From positions 11,696 through 75,695 of the forward strand of contig CAVPAM010000034.1 in NCBI GenBank assembly GCA_963701445.1: a DNA stretch of 64,000 nt, given 5' to 3'. The notes beneath the pieces are model-generated. The model searched no databases. It was not told the origin of the DNA and was given only the letters and a program-made list of their open reading frames with translations. This document shows, one piece after another, positions 26,787-35,013 of this stretch (positions within the stretch are counted from its first letter, which is position 1; each line of letters opens with the position of its first letter). The stretch is from CAKZLS01 sp963701445 (GTDB taxonomy: Bacteria > Pseudomonadota > Alphaproteobacteria > Rhodospirillales > Defluviicoccaceae). Both the position numbers and the translations under genes were made by a program.

Positions 26787-27154
26787 ATACGATGGCCTAT
26801 GACGACAGCAACATCTTCGCCAAGATTCTGCGCGGTGAGATACCGTGCGAAAAGGTCTACGAGGACGAATACGCCCTGGCCTTTCCCGACATCCGGCCGC
26901 TCGCGCCGGTGCATCTCCTGGTAATTCCAAAAGGCCCGTATGTCTCCCTGGACGATTTGACCGCCAATGCGCCCGTGGAGTTTGTCGGTGGGTTCTTCCG
27001 CGCGGTCGGCGAAGTGGCGCGGCGAGTGGGTGTGGTCGAGAACGGATACCGGATTCTGGCCAACAATGGCGGTGATGCCCATCAGGAGGTCATGCACTTC
27101 CACGTACATGTTTTTGCCGGCCGCCAGTTGGGAGGCATGCTCAAGAAGGGCTGA
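26783..27154 (+). CDS. HIT family purine nucleoside phosphoramidase-like protein (HinT type)
   Basis: A 123-residue histidine-triad protein. The HxHxH motif lies in EVMHFHVHVFAGRQLGGM near residue 105, and the N-terminal NIFAKILRGEIPCEKVYEDE matches HinT/PKCI-type proteins, which hydrolyse nucleoside phosphoramidates. It is the last gene of the histidine transcript. Starts at 26783 and 26792 (MAYDDS) are both possible; the first overlaps hisE. A 352-bp non-coding stretch follows. Confidence 0.93.
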   Translation: MNTMAYDDSNIFAKILRGEIPCEKVYEDEYALAFPDIRPLAPVHLLVIPKGPYVSLDDLTANAPVEFVGGFFRAVGEVARRVGVVENGYRILANNGGDAHQEVMHFHVHVFAGRQLGGMLKKG

Positions 27155-27506
27155 GCTCGGAGGCGGTTTGATGCGCTGCCGAGCTATCCCGCCATTTCGA
27201 AAAAACGCCGATCGGTGAGAATAACAACACCAATTCAGGGGATATAATCGGCAAGTTTGCAAATGCGAAGCGATAAGCGTGTCATATTCGGTAACAAGAG
27301 TTTACTAAGTGTTTTCTGTTTTATTATCATTGGAGAATAGACGGTAGAGTTTTTTCTGGCGTCGGCCCTTTGTTTCGGCTAAGAGAGTCTTCTAAACCTG
27401 CCCTAAATCGATTCTGCCCGACGTGTTCCCGATCTGGTCTCGCGACGGCCGACCCGCAGAGACGATCCGAGGACAGCAGCACCGAACAGGGGCAACAGCT
27501 ACAGAC
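27155..27506. other. Non-coding stretch between HIT gene and radical SAM gene
   Basis: 352 bp, clearly AT-richer than the flanks around 27200-27360. No tRNA, hairpin terminator or convincing gene was found; frames that cross it lack ribosome-binding sites. The promoter of the downstream radical SAM gene is expected here. The open frame of that gene extends back to 27423, but the part before 27507 looks non-coding in composition. Confidence 0.5.
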
Positions 27507-29294
27507 ATGCAATCACACTCAATCGGCGAACGCGGCCAGACGTTCCGGCTGTACCTGATCAAGCCATCCCACTATGACGACGACGGTTACGTGATCCAGT
27601 GGTGGCGGTCGGATATTCCGTCGAACACGATGGCGTGTCTGAATGGCATTGCCCTTGAGTGTAACGAAAAGCGCGTTCTTGGCGACGACGTGGACATCGT
27701 CGTTACCGCCATCGACGAAACCAACAACCGGGTCAAACCGCGGCAGATCATTCGCGAGATCGAAGCGAGCGGTGGCAAGGGACTGGTCGCCCTGGTGGGA
27801 GTGCAGTCGAACCAGTATCCCCGCGCGGTGGACATCGCGCGGGCGTTTCGCGCCGCGAACATCCAGGTATGCATCGGCGGGTTTCATGTCAGTGGCTCGC
27901 TCTCCATGCTGCCCCGGATCCCCGTGGAAATCCAGGAAGCCATGGATCTTGGTATTTCCATTTTCGCGGGAGAGGCGGAAGGGCAGTTCGAGTCGTTGCT
28001 CCGGGAGGCGTACGACGGCGAACTGAAACCGCTTTACAATGTGATGGCGGACCTGCCGGGACTCGAAGGCGCGTCTTATCCGATTCTTCCCGACGGCATT
28101 CTGGAACGCAGCGCGACACCCCGGGGAAGTTTCGATTCCGGCCGCGGGTGCCCGTTCCAGTGCAGCTTCTGCACCATTATCAACGTGCAGGGCCGGAAGT
28201 CCCGGTACCGGACCGCCGACGATATCGAGGCCATCCTGCGCGAGCACCATGCAAGGGGCATCAAGAAGTTTTTCATCACCGATGACAACTTTGCCCGAAA
28301 TCGCAACTGGGAGGCGATTTTCGACCGGATCATCGACGTTTCGGAAGCCATTGGTGTCAAGTTCCGGTTCATCATTCAGGTGGATACGCTTTGCCACCTG
28401 ATCCCGAATTTCGTGGAGAAAGCAGGCCGCGCCGGCGTCGATCGCGTGTTCATCGGTCTGGAAAACATCAATCCGGACAACCTGACGGCGGCGAAGAAGA
28501 AGCAGAACCGGATCACGGAATACCGGACGATGCTGCAGATGTGGAAAGACATCGGCGCCATCACCTTCTGCGGATACATCATCGGGTTCCCCAACGACAC
28601 GCGGGAACGGGTCATGCGGGACATCGAGATCATGAAGCGGGAGCTGCCCGTCGATCTGGTGGAGTTCTTCTGCCTGACGCCCCTTCCCGGATCCGAGGAC
28701 CACAAGGTGCTCGACGCCAAGGGTGTCTGGATGGATCCGGACATGAACAACTACGACACCGAGCATGTGACAACCGCTCATCCGCTCATGTCGGACGACG
28801 AATTCCGCGAGACCTATCGCGATGCCTGGCATGCCTTCTATACCGATGACCACATGGAAACGGTGATGCGCCGTGCCGCCGCGAGCGGCATGAACCCCAG
28901 GAAGGTCATGGGCCTTGCCATGTATTTCTACGGATCTCAAACCATCGAGGGGGTTCATCCGCTTCAGGGTGGTCTGGTGCGCAGGAAATATCGTCTGGAC
29001 AGGCGGCCGGGCAGGCCGATCGAGAACCCGATAGCCTTCTATGCCAAGTATTCCTGGGAAATGCTCGTGAAGGGGATTCGGGTTTATTCGATGGTTCGGA
29101 AATACAAGAGCGTTTGCAAGAGTATTCAAAACGACCCGAATAAGGAAAATTATACGGATCTGGCGTTGACGCCGTCGAACGAGGAAGAATTGCAGACACT
29201 GGAAATTTTCAGCGCCACCCAGTCGGCCAAGGACGCGGTCACCAACAGACGGCCGCGACGGGTCCCGTCCATTTCCGTGGCGGCGGCGGAATAG
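27507..29294 (+). CDS. Cobalamin-binding-type radical SAM protein
   Basis: A 595-residue radical SAM enzyme. The N-terminal ~180 residues resemble a B12-binding Rossmann-like domain (VALVGVQSNQYPRAVDIARAF, CIGGFHVSGSL). The SAM-cluster motif is GRGCPFQCSFC near residue 215 (CxxxCxxC), followed by the barrel with KFFITDDNFARN and DRVFIGLENINPDNL. The C-terminal ~150 residues (YRLDRRPGRPIENPI onward) have no clear family. Substrate unknown; homologues include methylases and cyclases acting on lipids, tetrapyrroles and antibiotics. ATG at 27507 is chosen over the longer frame. It stands alone, opening the accessory region. Confidence 0.8.
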   Translation: MQSHSIGERGQTFRLYLIKPSHYDDDGYVIQWWRSDIPSNTMACLNGIALECNEKRVLGDDVDIVVTAIDETNNRVKPRQIIREIEASGGKGLVALVGVQSNQYPRAVDIARAFRAANIQVCIGGFHVSGSLSMLPRIPVEIQEAMDLGISIFAGEAEGQFESLLREAYDGELKPLYNVMADLPGLEGASYPILPDGILERSATPRGSFDSGRGCPFQCSFCTIINVQGRKSRYRTADDIEAILREHHARGIKKFFITDDNFARNRNWEAIFDRIIDVSEAIGVKFRFIIQVDTLCHLIPNFVEKAGRAGVDRVFIGLENINPDNLTAAKKKQNRITEYRTMLQMWKDIGAITFCGYIIGFPNDTRERVMRDIEIMKRELPVDLVEFFCLTPLPGSEDHKVLDAKGVWMDPDMNNYDTEHVTTAHPLMSDDEFRETYRDAWHAFYTDDHMETVMRRAAASGMNPRKVMGLAMYFYGSQTIEGVHPLQGGLVRRKYRLDRRPGRPIENPIAFYAKYSWEMLVKGIRVYSMVRKYKSVCKSIQNDPNKENYTDLALTPSNEEELQTLEIFSATQSAKDAVTNRRPRRVPSISVAAAE

Positions 29295-29457
29295 ACGAGG
29301 GTCCGGCAACCGGCAAACATATTTTCGTCACAGAACGAGGATAACTGAAACGCAATTATCCTTGGTGATAAATGCGCTTTCTGTCTCTTTGCGAAACAGC
29401 GCCGAGCACGTAAAATCCTGAAACCCGAAATCTTGCCGATCGGCCTCGGAGTCCCCT

Positions 29458-29838
29458 TTGAAAAACGCGCCAAGCAACAGCAGACCTTCACGGAAACGAA
29501 GCGGCGCCGTCGAACCCTATGACCGTTTCATGAAAGTGACGGACGTTTTGGAAGACAGCCGAAACATCTGGATGGTATCGCACGTCCTCGACCTTGCCGG
29601 CTTGCCGCCGCACGTGAGAATCGTCGATGAACGTGCCCCGACGCGGTCGCTTACCGTGGCTGTATGGGCGCTGCTCGATAAACGGCTGTACCATCGCCTG
29701 GAATCGGCGGCCGCGCCGGTGGCTCCTCCGACAAGCGAAGCCTCGGGCCCGGAGGGGGTCATGGTCGAGCGGACGTCCGGCGATCCGGATCCCGAGTATC
29801 CCGATCCGAGGGGAACCGGTCGCGGGGCGGAGCGCTGA
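29458..29838 (+). CDS. Hypothetical protein
   Basis: Not recognised. 126 residues from a TTG at 29458, or 102 from ATG at 29530 (MKVTDVLEDSRN), the more plausible start. The middle part (IWMVSHVLDLAGLPPHVRIV and LTVAVWALLDKRLYHRLES) has a regular hydrophobic pattern and reads like protein; the tail is proline/glycine/acid-rich and disordered. There is no signal peptide or cysteine motif. It ends 6 bp before the end of the convergent thioredoxin-like gene. The reality of the gene is moderately supported. Confidence 0.4.
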   Translation: MKNAPSNSRPSRKRSGAVEPYDRFMKVTDVLEDSRNIWMVSHVLDLAGLPPHVRIVDERAPTRSLTVAVWALLDKRLYHRLESAAAPVAPPTSEASGPEGVMVERTSGDPDPEYPDPRGTGRGAER

Positions 29839-29843
29839 TGTCC

Positions 29844-30449
29844 TTACGGTGTAACGGGCTCGGCCTTCAATCTTGAAATGAGAGGCAGGATCGTCTCGTC
29901 CACCACGGACTGATCCAAGGCGCCGGTATGGACGAACGCGGTTCGTCCCGATTTGTCCACGACAACCGTCTGCGGCAACCCAAAGAGGCCCCATTCCTCG
30001 GCCACCCGTCCGTCGAGGTCGGATCCGATTCTGCCGTAGGGGTTACCGAATCTCTCCAGCCAGCGGAGGGCGCTCTCCGGATTGTCCTTGTAATTCAGGC
30101 CATGGATCGGGACGAGATCCTGTTCCGCCAGTGACATCAACACCGGGTGCTCCTCGCGACATGGTACGCACCAGGACGCGAACACGTTCACCAGGGAGAC
30201 ACCTCCGTCGAGATCGGCGCTGGAGAGACCCCTGGTCCCGCCATCAAGGGCGGGAAGGCTGAATTCGGGCGCGGGACTCCCCAGGGGAATGAGAAGGAGC
30301 TGCATGGGGTCGATTGCGCCGGATTCCTCCGTGGCCACGGTCATCGTAACCAGAAGGGCAAGGACCGCGACGACCGAACGGAACACATTACCCGTCCGCG
30401 GCGAGCATCGCGCGGGCATTGGGTTTCCAGAAAATGTGGCGTTGGTCAT
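29844..30449 (-). CDS. TlpA/DsbE-like thiol:disulfide interchange protein
   Basis: A 201-residue exported thioredoxin-fold protein. A signal sequence or anchor (VVAVLALLVTMTVATEESGA) precedes PAPEFSLPALDGGTRGLSS, the active site FASWCVPCREEHPVL near residue 104, and GLPQTVVVDKSGRT with the cis-Pro. This is the CcmG/DsbE-TlpA pattern of periplasmic reductants, some of which serve cytochrome c maturation; no ccm genes are near, so the substrate is unknown. ATG at 30449 (MTNATFSGN) is preferred to the longer frame. Convergent with the hypothetical gene. Confidence 0.88.
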   Translation of the reverse strand: MTNATFSGNPMPARCSPRTGNVFRSVVAVLALLVTMTVATEESGAIDPMQLLLIPLGSPAPEFSLPALDGGTRGLSSADLDGGVSLVNVFASWCVPCREEHPVLMSLAEQDLVPIHGLNYKDNPESALRWLERFGNPYGRIGSDLDGRVAEEWGLFGLPQTVVVDKSGRTAFVHTGALDQSVVDETILPLISRLKAEPVTP

Positions 30450-30753
30450 TGTCGGGAGTTCCCTGTCATTGACCGTCCGTATTCGGCCGACCCCTCCGGA
30501 GCACGGGTCCAATGGGCTTGGGCACCTCGAACATTTCGATCATGGCTCAAAAGCCGCCACGGTTCGATTCAAACAAAGGGGGTTTGTGGCGGAATGGGGC
30601 CGCGCCGGCTTCACGATCGCTTCAAGGCCACGCATCCGCCGGGGGCGGATGGGAACAAGGGACCAGAGGCCCCCATCCCGATGGCTTCCATCGAATGAGC
30701 CATCACGTGGCAATGAAGCGGATCACGTTGATACGTTTCGTCAACAAGGGTTC
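30450..30753. other. Non-coding gap between PEP-CTERM-type gene and thioredoxin gene
   Basis: 304 bp. It contains an 8-bp hairpin with a 3-base loop (CATCCGCC, GGG, GGCGGATG; 30633-30651) downstream of the minus-strand PEP-CTERM-type gene, without a U-tract; it might serve as a 3'-end structure. The promoter for the thioredoxin-like gene would be within the first ~100 bp after 30449. Nothing else was recognised. Confidence 0.4.
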
Positions 30754-31407
30754 CTAGGAATTGCGAAACCGCTTCAGGCCGAACATCGCCGCGAGCGAGG
30801 AGAAAAACAGCCATATCGCCGCCGGCACCGGTGTCTCCATTAGTCTTACGTTGTCGAAGTTCACCTGTTGGCGATCGCCAGACAAGAGAATGCCGATCTG
30901 CTGCCCCACGTATGGGGCGATATCAAGGGCGTCCAGCACGAGGACCGCCTGAATGAAGCTGCCTTGGATCGCCGCGTTGAGCGCCGTGCTTCCGACGACC
31001 GTCGCGGGATCGCCCGCGAAGATGGCAATGTCGCCGCCGGGAAACGCCGCGGTATCGAACCGCCAACCGATATCGACGGTCAACGTGTATGTGTTCCCGG
31101 CTCCGAACGTGCCGCTGGTCAACTGCGACATCGAACCGCCGTTGCTCCAGCCAACCCGCGTGCCGGATGCAAGGGAATTGTAAGCCGGCCCCGGAACGAT
31201 GGGTTCGAAAACACCGGCCGCGCCGGTTACCGTCCAGCCGGAGACCGACGTCATGGTCCAGTCGCCACGGACGGGATCGATCTGGTCGAGGATCGTCGCG
31301 GGATCCTCGAAATCCGCGTTCACCACCGTTACCGCCGCGGCGTTCGCCGTGTTCACCGCGAGTCCGAAAGCGGCCGCCAGTACCAGGAATGTAGCAAGAC
31401 TCCTCAT
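30754..31407 (-). CDS. PEP-CTERM/VPLPA-type sorted surface protein
   Basis: A 217-residue secreted protein. The signal peptide is MRSLATFLVLAAAFGLAVNTANA, the body is a beta-rich domain starting VTVVNADFEDPATI that resembles extracellular carbohydrate-binding-like modules with a terminal VNFDNVRL strand. The C-terminus is a sorting signal: TPVPAAIWLFFSSLAAMFGL then KRFRNS (short motif, hydrophobic helix, basic end), of the kind recognised by exosortases. The exosortase itself is not in the window. ATG at 31407 is preceded by AAAGGGG at proper spacing; the frame extends to 31449. Function is presumably at the envelope or in the exopolymer matrix. Confidence 0.82.
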   Translation of the reverse strand: MRSLATFLVLAAAFGLAVNTANAAAVTVVNADFEDPATILDQIDPVRGDWTMTSVSGWTVTGAAGVFEPIVPGPAYNSLASGTRVGWSNGGSMSQLTSGTFGAGNTYTLTVDIGWRFDTAAFPGGDIAIFAGDPATVVGSTALNAAIQGSFIQAVLVLDALDIAPYVGQQIGILLSGDRQQVNFDNVRLMETPVPAAIWLFFSSLAAMFGLKRFRNS

Positions 31408-31610
31408 GGGGTGACCCCTTTCATAGCTTACAAAAAATGTTTCCTCCACGGCGGAATACTACCTATACGGGCAAATTGGGTCAACTCTTTATGCGAGCGT
31501 TTATTAAATTTAACACGGCAATAGGTTGTTTTTGTATGTACGTCCGCTATTCCTAAGTCGGCACGGAGGGCGATCCCCGGTCGCGGCCGATTGAGTTTGC
31601 GATCAACGAT

Positions 31611-31853
31611 TTGTTCACGATGCTGGCGCTATCATGCGTGACGGAAGTGAGTGCCCAGACCATGATGAATACGAAGAAAGCCTACTATATGGGATTTCGG
31701 CATATTGCCGATCTTGCCGCCATGAACCGGATCGTCGACCTCGCGGCGGACAACCGGTTCAACGAATATGCGCTCGAATTGATGGAGGCATGGCGGGAGG
31801 GAGCGATAACCGCCCAGGCAATGATCGAGAAAGAGTTGGCGACGATCCAATAG
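31611..31853 (+). CDS. Hypothetical small protein
   Basis: Not recognised. Up to 80 residues; an internal start at 31662 (MMNTKKAYYMGF) would give 63. The second half looks helical and amphipathic (MNRIVDLAADNRFNEYALEL, EAWREGAITAQAMIEKELAT), like small helical-hairpin proteins. There is no cysteine pattern. If the first Met is used, the opening (MFTMLALSCVTEVSAQ) would be a weak signal-like segment. The upstream 200 bp is AT-rich and shared with the divergent PEP-CTERM-type gene. Confidence 0.45.
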   Translation: MFTMLALSCVTEVSAQTMMNTKKAYYMGFRHIADLAAMNRIVDLAADNRFNEYALELMEAWREGAITAQAMIEKELATIQ

Positions 31854-31996
31854 TGGCGATTCGACCCGCGCGCGTTTGATCAAGGCGCCAAGCGCCACCA
31901 GTGTGTCCACCGCGCCACTATTAAGACTGGAATGACCGGGGCGGATGGCGCACCCTTAAGGGGCCCGCCGACTTTCCGGGCTGGAGGGAGCATTCG

Positions 31997-32353
31997 ATGA
32001 CGTCCCATGACTCTCCACCGGCACCGCCGATCTCGTTTTCCATCATTCGCGAACGGTACGGGGACGACCTCTATCGCGAGGGCGCGGAACTGCTTCGCGC
32101 GCACATCCCCTATTTCGATCCCGGCCATGACTCCTACTACTACGTGTACCACTACCTCATTCTGGTCTGTTCCATTCTCGCGGCCGGGCGGACGCCTCGG
32201 ATCGGCAATCTGGGGGCGAATGTCTGCGAGGCGTGCGGAGGCTTGGGCGTGACCTCGAAGGATGCATGCGATGCCGTGTGCCAGCACTGCCGTGGCGAGG
32301 GAAACATCATCAGGCTGGTCATCGCCGAAGAGCCGGTGATCGTGGAAAAATAA
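31997..32353 (+). CDS. Small protein with DnaJ-like zinc-ribbon motifs
   Basis: A 118-residue protein of unknown function. The first ~75 residues form a helical, tyrosine-rich segment (RAHIPYFDPGHDSYYYVYHY). The end has two CxxCxGxG-type half sites, CEACGGLG and CQHCRGEG, spaced 13 residues apart, as in the DnaJ zinc-binding domain, so a single zinc ribbon is likely. There is no J domain. A GGAGGGAGC stretch lies before the ATG at 31997. It sits alone between small accessory genes. Zinc binding is inferred from the motif only. Confidence 0.6.
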   Translation: MTSHDSPPAPPISFSIIRERYGDDLYREGAELLRAHIPYFDPGHDSYYYVYHYLILVCSILAAGRTPRIGNLGANVCEACGGLGVTSKDACDAVCQHCRGEGNIIRLVIAEEPVIVEK

Positions 32354-32444
32354 CGGACGGCGCCATAAATTAAAGGGACCGCCGGCCATTGATTGCGGCC
32401 GCGCGTCCGTCTGACCATGCCACGAACGGGAGGAAAACCGGACA

Positions 32445-32885
32445 ATGCAGTATCTGCACACCATGGTGCGCGTCGGCAACATCGACGAGAGCCTGAACTT
32501 CTATTGCAACAATCTTGGATTGAGAGAGTTCCGGCGCACGGAAAGTCAGAACGGCCGGTTCACGCTGGTATTTCTTTGCGCGCCCGACGACCTGGACCGC
32601 GCCGCCAAGGACAGCGCGCCGCTGATCGAGCTGACGTACAATTGGGATCCGGAGGAGTATACGGGCGGGCGGAACTTCGGCCATCTCGCGTTCCGCGTGG
32701 AAGACATATACGCCGTCTGTCAGAGGCTGCTGGATGGCGGTGTCACCATCAACCGTCCGCCGCGCGACGGGCGCATGGCTTTTGTCCGTTCGCCCGACGG
32801 CATCTCCGTGGAATTGCTGCAAAAAGGCGAAGCCCTGCCCGCTCGCGAGCCATGGTCGAGCATGTCGAATACGGGCGAATGGTAG
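32445..32885 (+). CDS. gloA: Lactoylglutathione lyase (glyoxalase I)
   Basis: A 146-residue vicinal-oxygen-chelate protein matching GloA, which converts the methylglyoxal-glutathione hemithioacetal to lactoylglutathione. The metal-ligand positions are visible: H in QYLHTMVRVGNIDESLNFY, E in PLIELTYNWDPEEYTGGRNFGHLAFRV (both E and H), and E in SPDGISVELLQKGEAL. The start MQYLHTM is typical. ACGGGAGGAAAA precedes the ATG. Copy A of the palindromic element begins 52 bp after its stop and separates it from convergent panD. Confidence 0.93.
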   Translation: MQYLHTMVRVGNIDESLNFYCNNLGLREFRRTESQNGRFTLVFLCAPDDLDRAAKDSAPLIELTYNWDPEEYTGGRNFGHLAFRVEDIYAVCQRLLDGGVTINRPPRDGRMAFVRSPDGISVELLQKGEALPAREPWSSMSNTGEW

Positions 32886-32937
32886 GATAGGTTCGTCGGG
32901 TCGGCGTGGCGCGGAACAATCCGGGTGGACGGAGCTG

Positions 32938-33201
32938 ATACCAACGAGCACTGATAGGAACCCATTGTGACGGCCTATGGAGGTTTCCGGCAAGGAGTGC
33001 GGCGTGCCGTGATGCGGGAGCATCACAAGCGGCGTGCGACGCTGCCCGGAAGCCTCCATAGGCCGCCCGGAGGGTCGTATTTCACGGATCCTCGGGGCGT
33101 CGAAACCGCTTGACGATGCCCCCGCATCGCCGGCGCGGCCCCTCCTGCCGAGGATCCGTGAAACACGATCACAACGGGTCCCCATCAGTGCTCGTTGGTA
33201 T
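32938..33201 (-). repeat. Structured palindromic element, copy A (three-way-junction fold)
   Basis: A 264-bp element with nested inverted repeats. P1: 32938-32970 pairs with 33169-33201 (outer 18 bp perfect). P3: 32971-32990 with 33046-33065, containing a 7-bp hairpin at 33009-33026. A 9-base linker follows (33066-33074). P2: 33075-33095 with 33148-33168 (21 bp), containing a 6-bp hairpin CGATGC/GCATCG at 33114-33129. Arms abut without gaps, so the whole is one closed three-way junction. All three P1 mismatches and the one in P2 are G-U pairs when the minus strand is read as RNA. The last base of the panD TAA stop is its first base. It lies between convergent gloA and panD. No coding potential was credited. 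Confidence 0.85.
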
Positions 33202-33572
33202 TATTCAGCCGCCTCAAGGTCTCCGGCCAAGGGCCGATTTTGATCATCCACGAAAATCACCCGTGGCCGCCATGAGACCGCGTTTTCCCGTGGCATGTCG
33301 CAATAAGCGACGATGATAACGAGATGTCCGGTGCTCGCCAGGTGGGCGGCGGCGCCGTTGATCTTGATACAGCCCGAATCCCTCGGTCCCTCGATCACGT
33401 AGGTCTCGAAGCGCGCGCCATTGGTGATATTGTATACGTGCACTTGCTGGTGAGGCAGCAGGTCGGCGCGGTCCATCAATTCCCGATCGATGGTAATGCT
33501 GCCGTGATAATGGAGGTCGGCGTCCGTCACGGTGGCGCGATGGATCTTCGATTGAAGCATGGAAATGTTCAT
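33201..33572 (-). CDS. panD: Aspartate 1-decarboxylase
   Basis: A 123-residue PanD that makes beta-alanine for pantothenate. MLQSKIHRATVTDADLHYHGSITID contains the Gly-Ser self-cleavage site that yields the pyruvoyl cofactor; GARFETYVIEG and NGAAAHLASTGHLVII follow as in the family. ATG at 33572 (MNISMLQSK) is preferred; the frame is open to 33611 (MDQEPPMGS). The TAA stop is contiguous with copy A of the palindromic element, so the mRNA would carry that structure immediately after the stop codon. Confidence 0.93.
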   Translation of the reverse strand: MNISMLQSKIHRATVTDADLHYHGSITIDRELMDRADLLPHQQVHVYNITNGARFETYVIEGPRDSGCIKINGAAAHLASTGHLVIIVAYCDMPRENAVSWRPRVIFVDDQNRPLAGDLEAAE

Positions 33573-33739
33573 GGCGGCGCCCAGGGATCCCATCGGCGGT
33601 TCTTGGTCCAACCGTCGGCCGGAGTCGGCGACATCGCGGCAAACGCGGGTCAGCTTATAGCGTCGCGGGTCCGAGACATCAAGGAAGGCCGATCATTGCT
33701 GTTTTGGGCGACCCGCGGATGGATGGCTGCGCGCCCGGA

Positions 33740-34058
33740 CTATTTCGCGTTGGGATCGGAGCACGTCCACCCGCCGCCGATCTGGCGCCATTCACCGGGA
33801 CAGGGCCTGTCCGCTCCGGTCCGACCCACCGGGCGCGGTTGCTGCCCCACCGGCGCCGGTCCCCGCATTGCCCTGTCGGCTTTCCAGTTGGTTGATTTTG
33901 TCCTCGAGTTTTTGGATTTTATGCTCAAGGGCGCCGATACGAGCGTTCAAGGTCGCGCCGGAAGGGCTTTCGCCGTCTCCATCCCCCGCTTTACCTGAAC
34001 TTGCGAAAGGCCAAATCACAATGCAGACCACCATCACCGTCCGGGAGACTTTGCGCAT
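33740..34058 (-). CDS. Small secreted coiled-coil protein, possibly frameshifted
   Basis: Unrecognised. A signal peptide (MRKVSRTVMVVCIVIWPFASS) is followed by a short coiled coil with heptad hydrophobics (LNARIGALEHKIQKLEDKI, then NQLESRQ) and a Gly/Ala-rich linker. The starting frame stops at 33792. In another frame one base further on, the DNA reads PCPGEWRQIGGGWTCSDPNA and stops at 33740, a more protein-like ending with conserved-looking W and C residues. I list the extent with that ending and suspect one extra base between about 33810 and 33880. If wrong, the gene is 33792-34058 (88 residues). Likely periplasmic. Confidence 0.45.
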
Positions 34059-34248
34059 ACCGCACCTCCGTGGAAACCTGATAGTAGGTGACAAGGGGCT
34101 CAATCTCATCAAGTTTTTTTCGCGGTCCGAGCATGGCCGTCATGGTCACCGGATGCTCGCGCCCGGGGGTCGAATAGGGTATTCACTCGGCGGGTGGTCT
34201 TGGCGCGGCATGGCTCCGTGTAGGGAGCGAGTTCTCAGGAGGATGGTG

Positions 34249-34644
34249 ATGACCGATAAGCAGTTGGAACCCACGGTCAAGGAAGCGCCCGATCTCCAGG
34301 ACAATGCCCGGAAGATGGCGCTGATCGTTTACGCGCTCTATCTCGCGAGCTTCATCGTCGGCATCACGTTCCTCGCGGGCGTGGTCGTCGCCTATGTTTA
34401 CCGCGACGACGCTGGCGACTGGCTCGTATCCCACTATCGCTTCCAGATCCGGACCTTTTGGATGTTTGCGCTGTTCTCCATCGTCGGCGCGCTGCTGGCC
34501 CTGGTTTTCGTCGGTTGGTTCGTTCTTGTCTTCGCCGCCGTCTGGCTGATCGTGCGCTGCGTCATCGGGATAAAGCGTCTGGGCGAACGCAAACCCATCG
34601 AAGATCCGGCAAGCTGGCTGTTCGGGACGGCGCGATTGGTTTGA
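34249..34644 (+). CDS. DUF4870/Tic20-like small membrane protein
   Basis: A 131-residue inner-membrane protein with three hydrophobic segments (ALIVYALYLASFIVGITFLA, FWMFALFSIVGALLALVFVG, FVLVFAAVWLIVRCVIGI), a charged N-terminus and the terminal motif RLGERKPIEDPASWLFG. The arrangement resembles the DUF4870/Tic20-like family; function unknown. An exact AGGAGG six bases before ATG 34249 decides this start over ATG 34243 and over the long open frame back to 33868. Confidence 0.72.
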   Translation: MTDKQLEPTVKEAPDLQDNARKMALIVYALYLASFIVGITFLAGVVVAYVYRDDAGDWLVSHYRFQIRTFWMFALFSIVGALLALVFVGWFVLVFAAVWLIVRCVIGIKRLGERKPIEDPASWLFGTARLV

Positions 34645-34717
34645 TGGTGGCCTATCGGGAGCCCGTTGTCCCTTGCCCCGGCCATAGTGCCTGAAATAAG
34701 GAATTGGAGGAAAAACC

Positions 34718-35002
34718 ATGCAGTTCGTTGTGATTGCCCATGACGGCGACGACCCACAAGCCCGGGACCGGCGAACGAAAGCTCGGCCGGCGCATATCGA
34801 GGGAGCGGTAAAGATGAAGGAGGACGGGTCCATGCTCACCGGCGGCGCCATACTCGATGATGACGGTGACATGATCGGCTCGGTGATGTTTGTCGACTTC
34901 CCCTCCCGGGCGGAACTCGACGCATGGCTGGCCTCGGACGCTTACGTGACCGGGGACGTCTGGCGTCACATCGAAGTCCGGCCCTTCCGCGTGGCGGTAT
35001 AG
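34718..35002 (+). CDS. YciI family protein
   Basis: A 94-residue YciI-like protein (dimeric alpha/beta barrel, ferredoxin-like). MQFVVIAHDGDDPQARDRR and the H in PAHIEGAVKMKEDGSML match the conserved His/Asp pocket of the family; the ending VWRHIEVRPFRVAV is typical. The enzymatic role is unproven for most members. TGGAGGAAA precedes the ATG. It ends 11 bp before copy B of the palindromic element. Confidence 0.88.
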   Translation: MQFVVIAHDGDDPQARDRRTKARPAHIEGAVKMKEDGSMLTGGAILDDDGDMIGSVMFVDFPSRAELDAWLASDAYVTGDVWRHIEVRPFRVAV

Positions 35003-35013
35003 GGCACGGGCTT

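Noticed and set aside
27519..29309. 596-codon minus-strand frame opposite the radical SAM gene
   Set aside because: Antisense shadow; the plus-strand product carries the CxxxCxxC motif and family segments.
32938..33201. Short reading frames within the palindromic element copies
   Set aside because: They arise on both strands from the inverted repeats, differ between copies and have no start signals.
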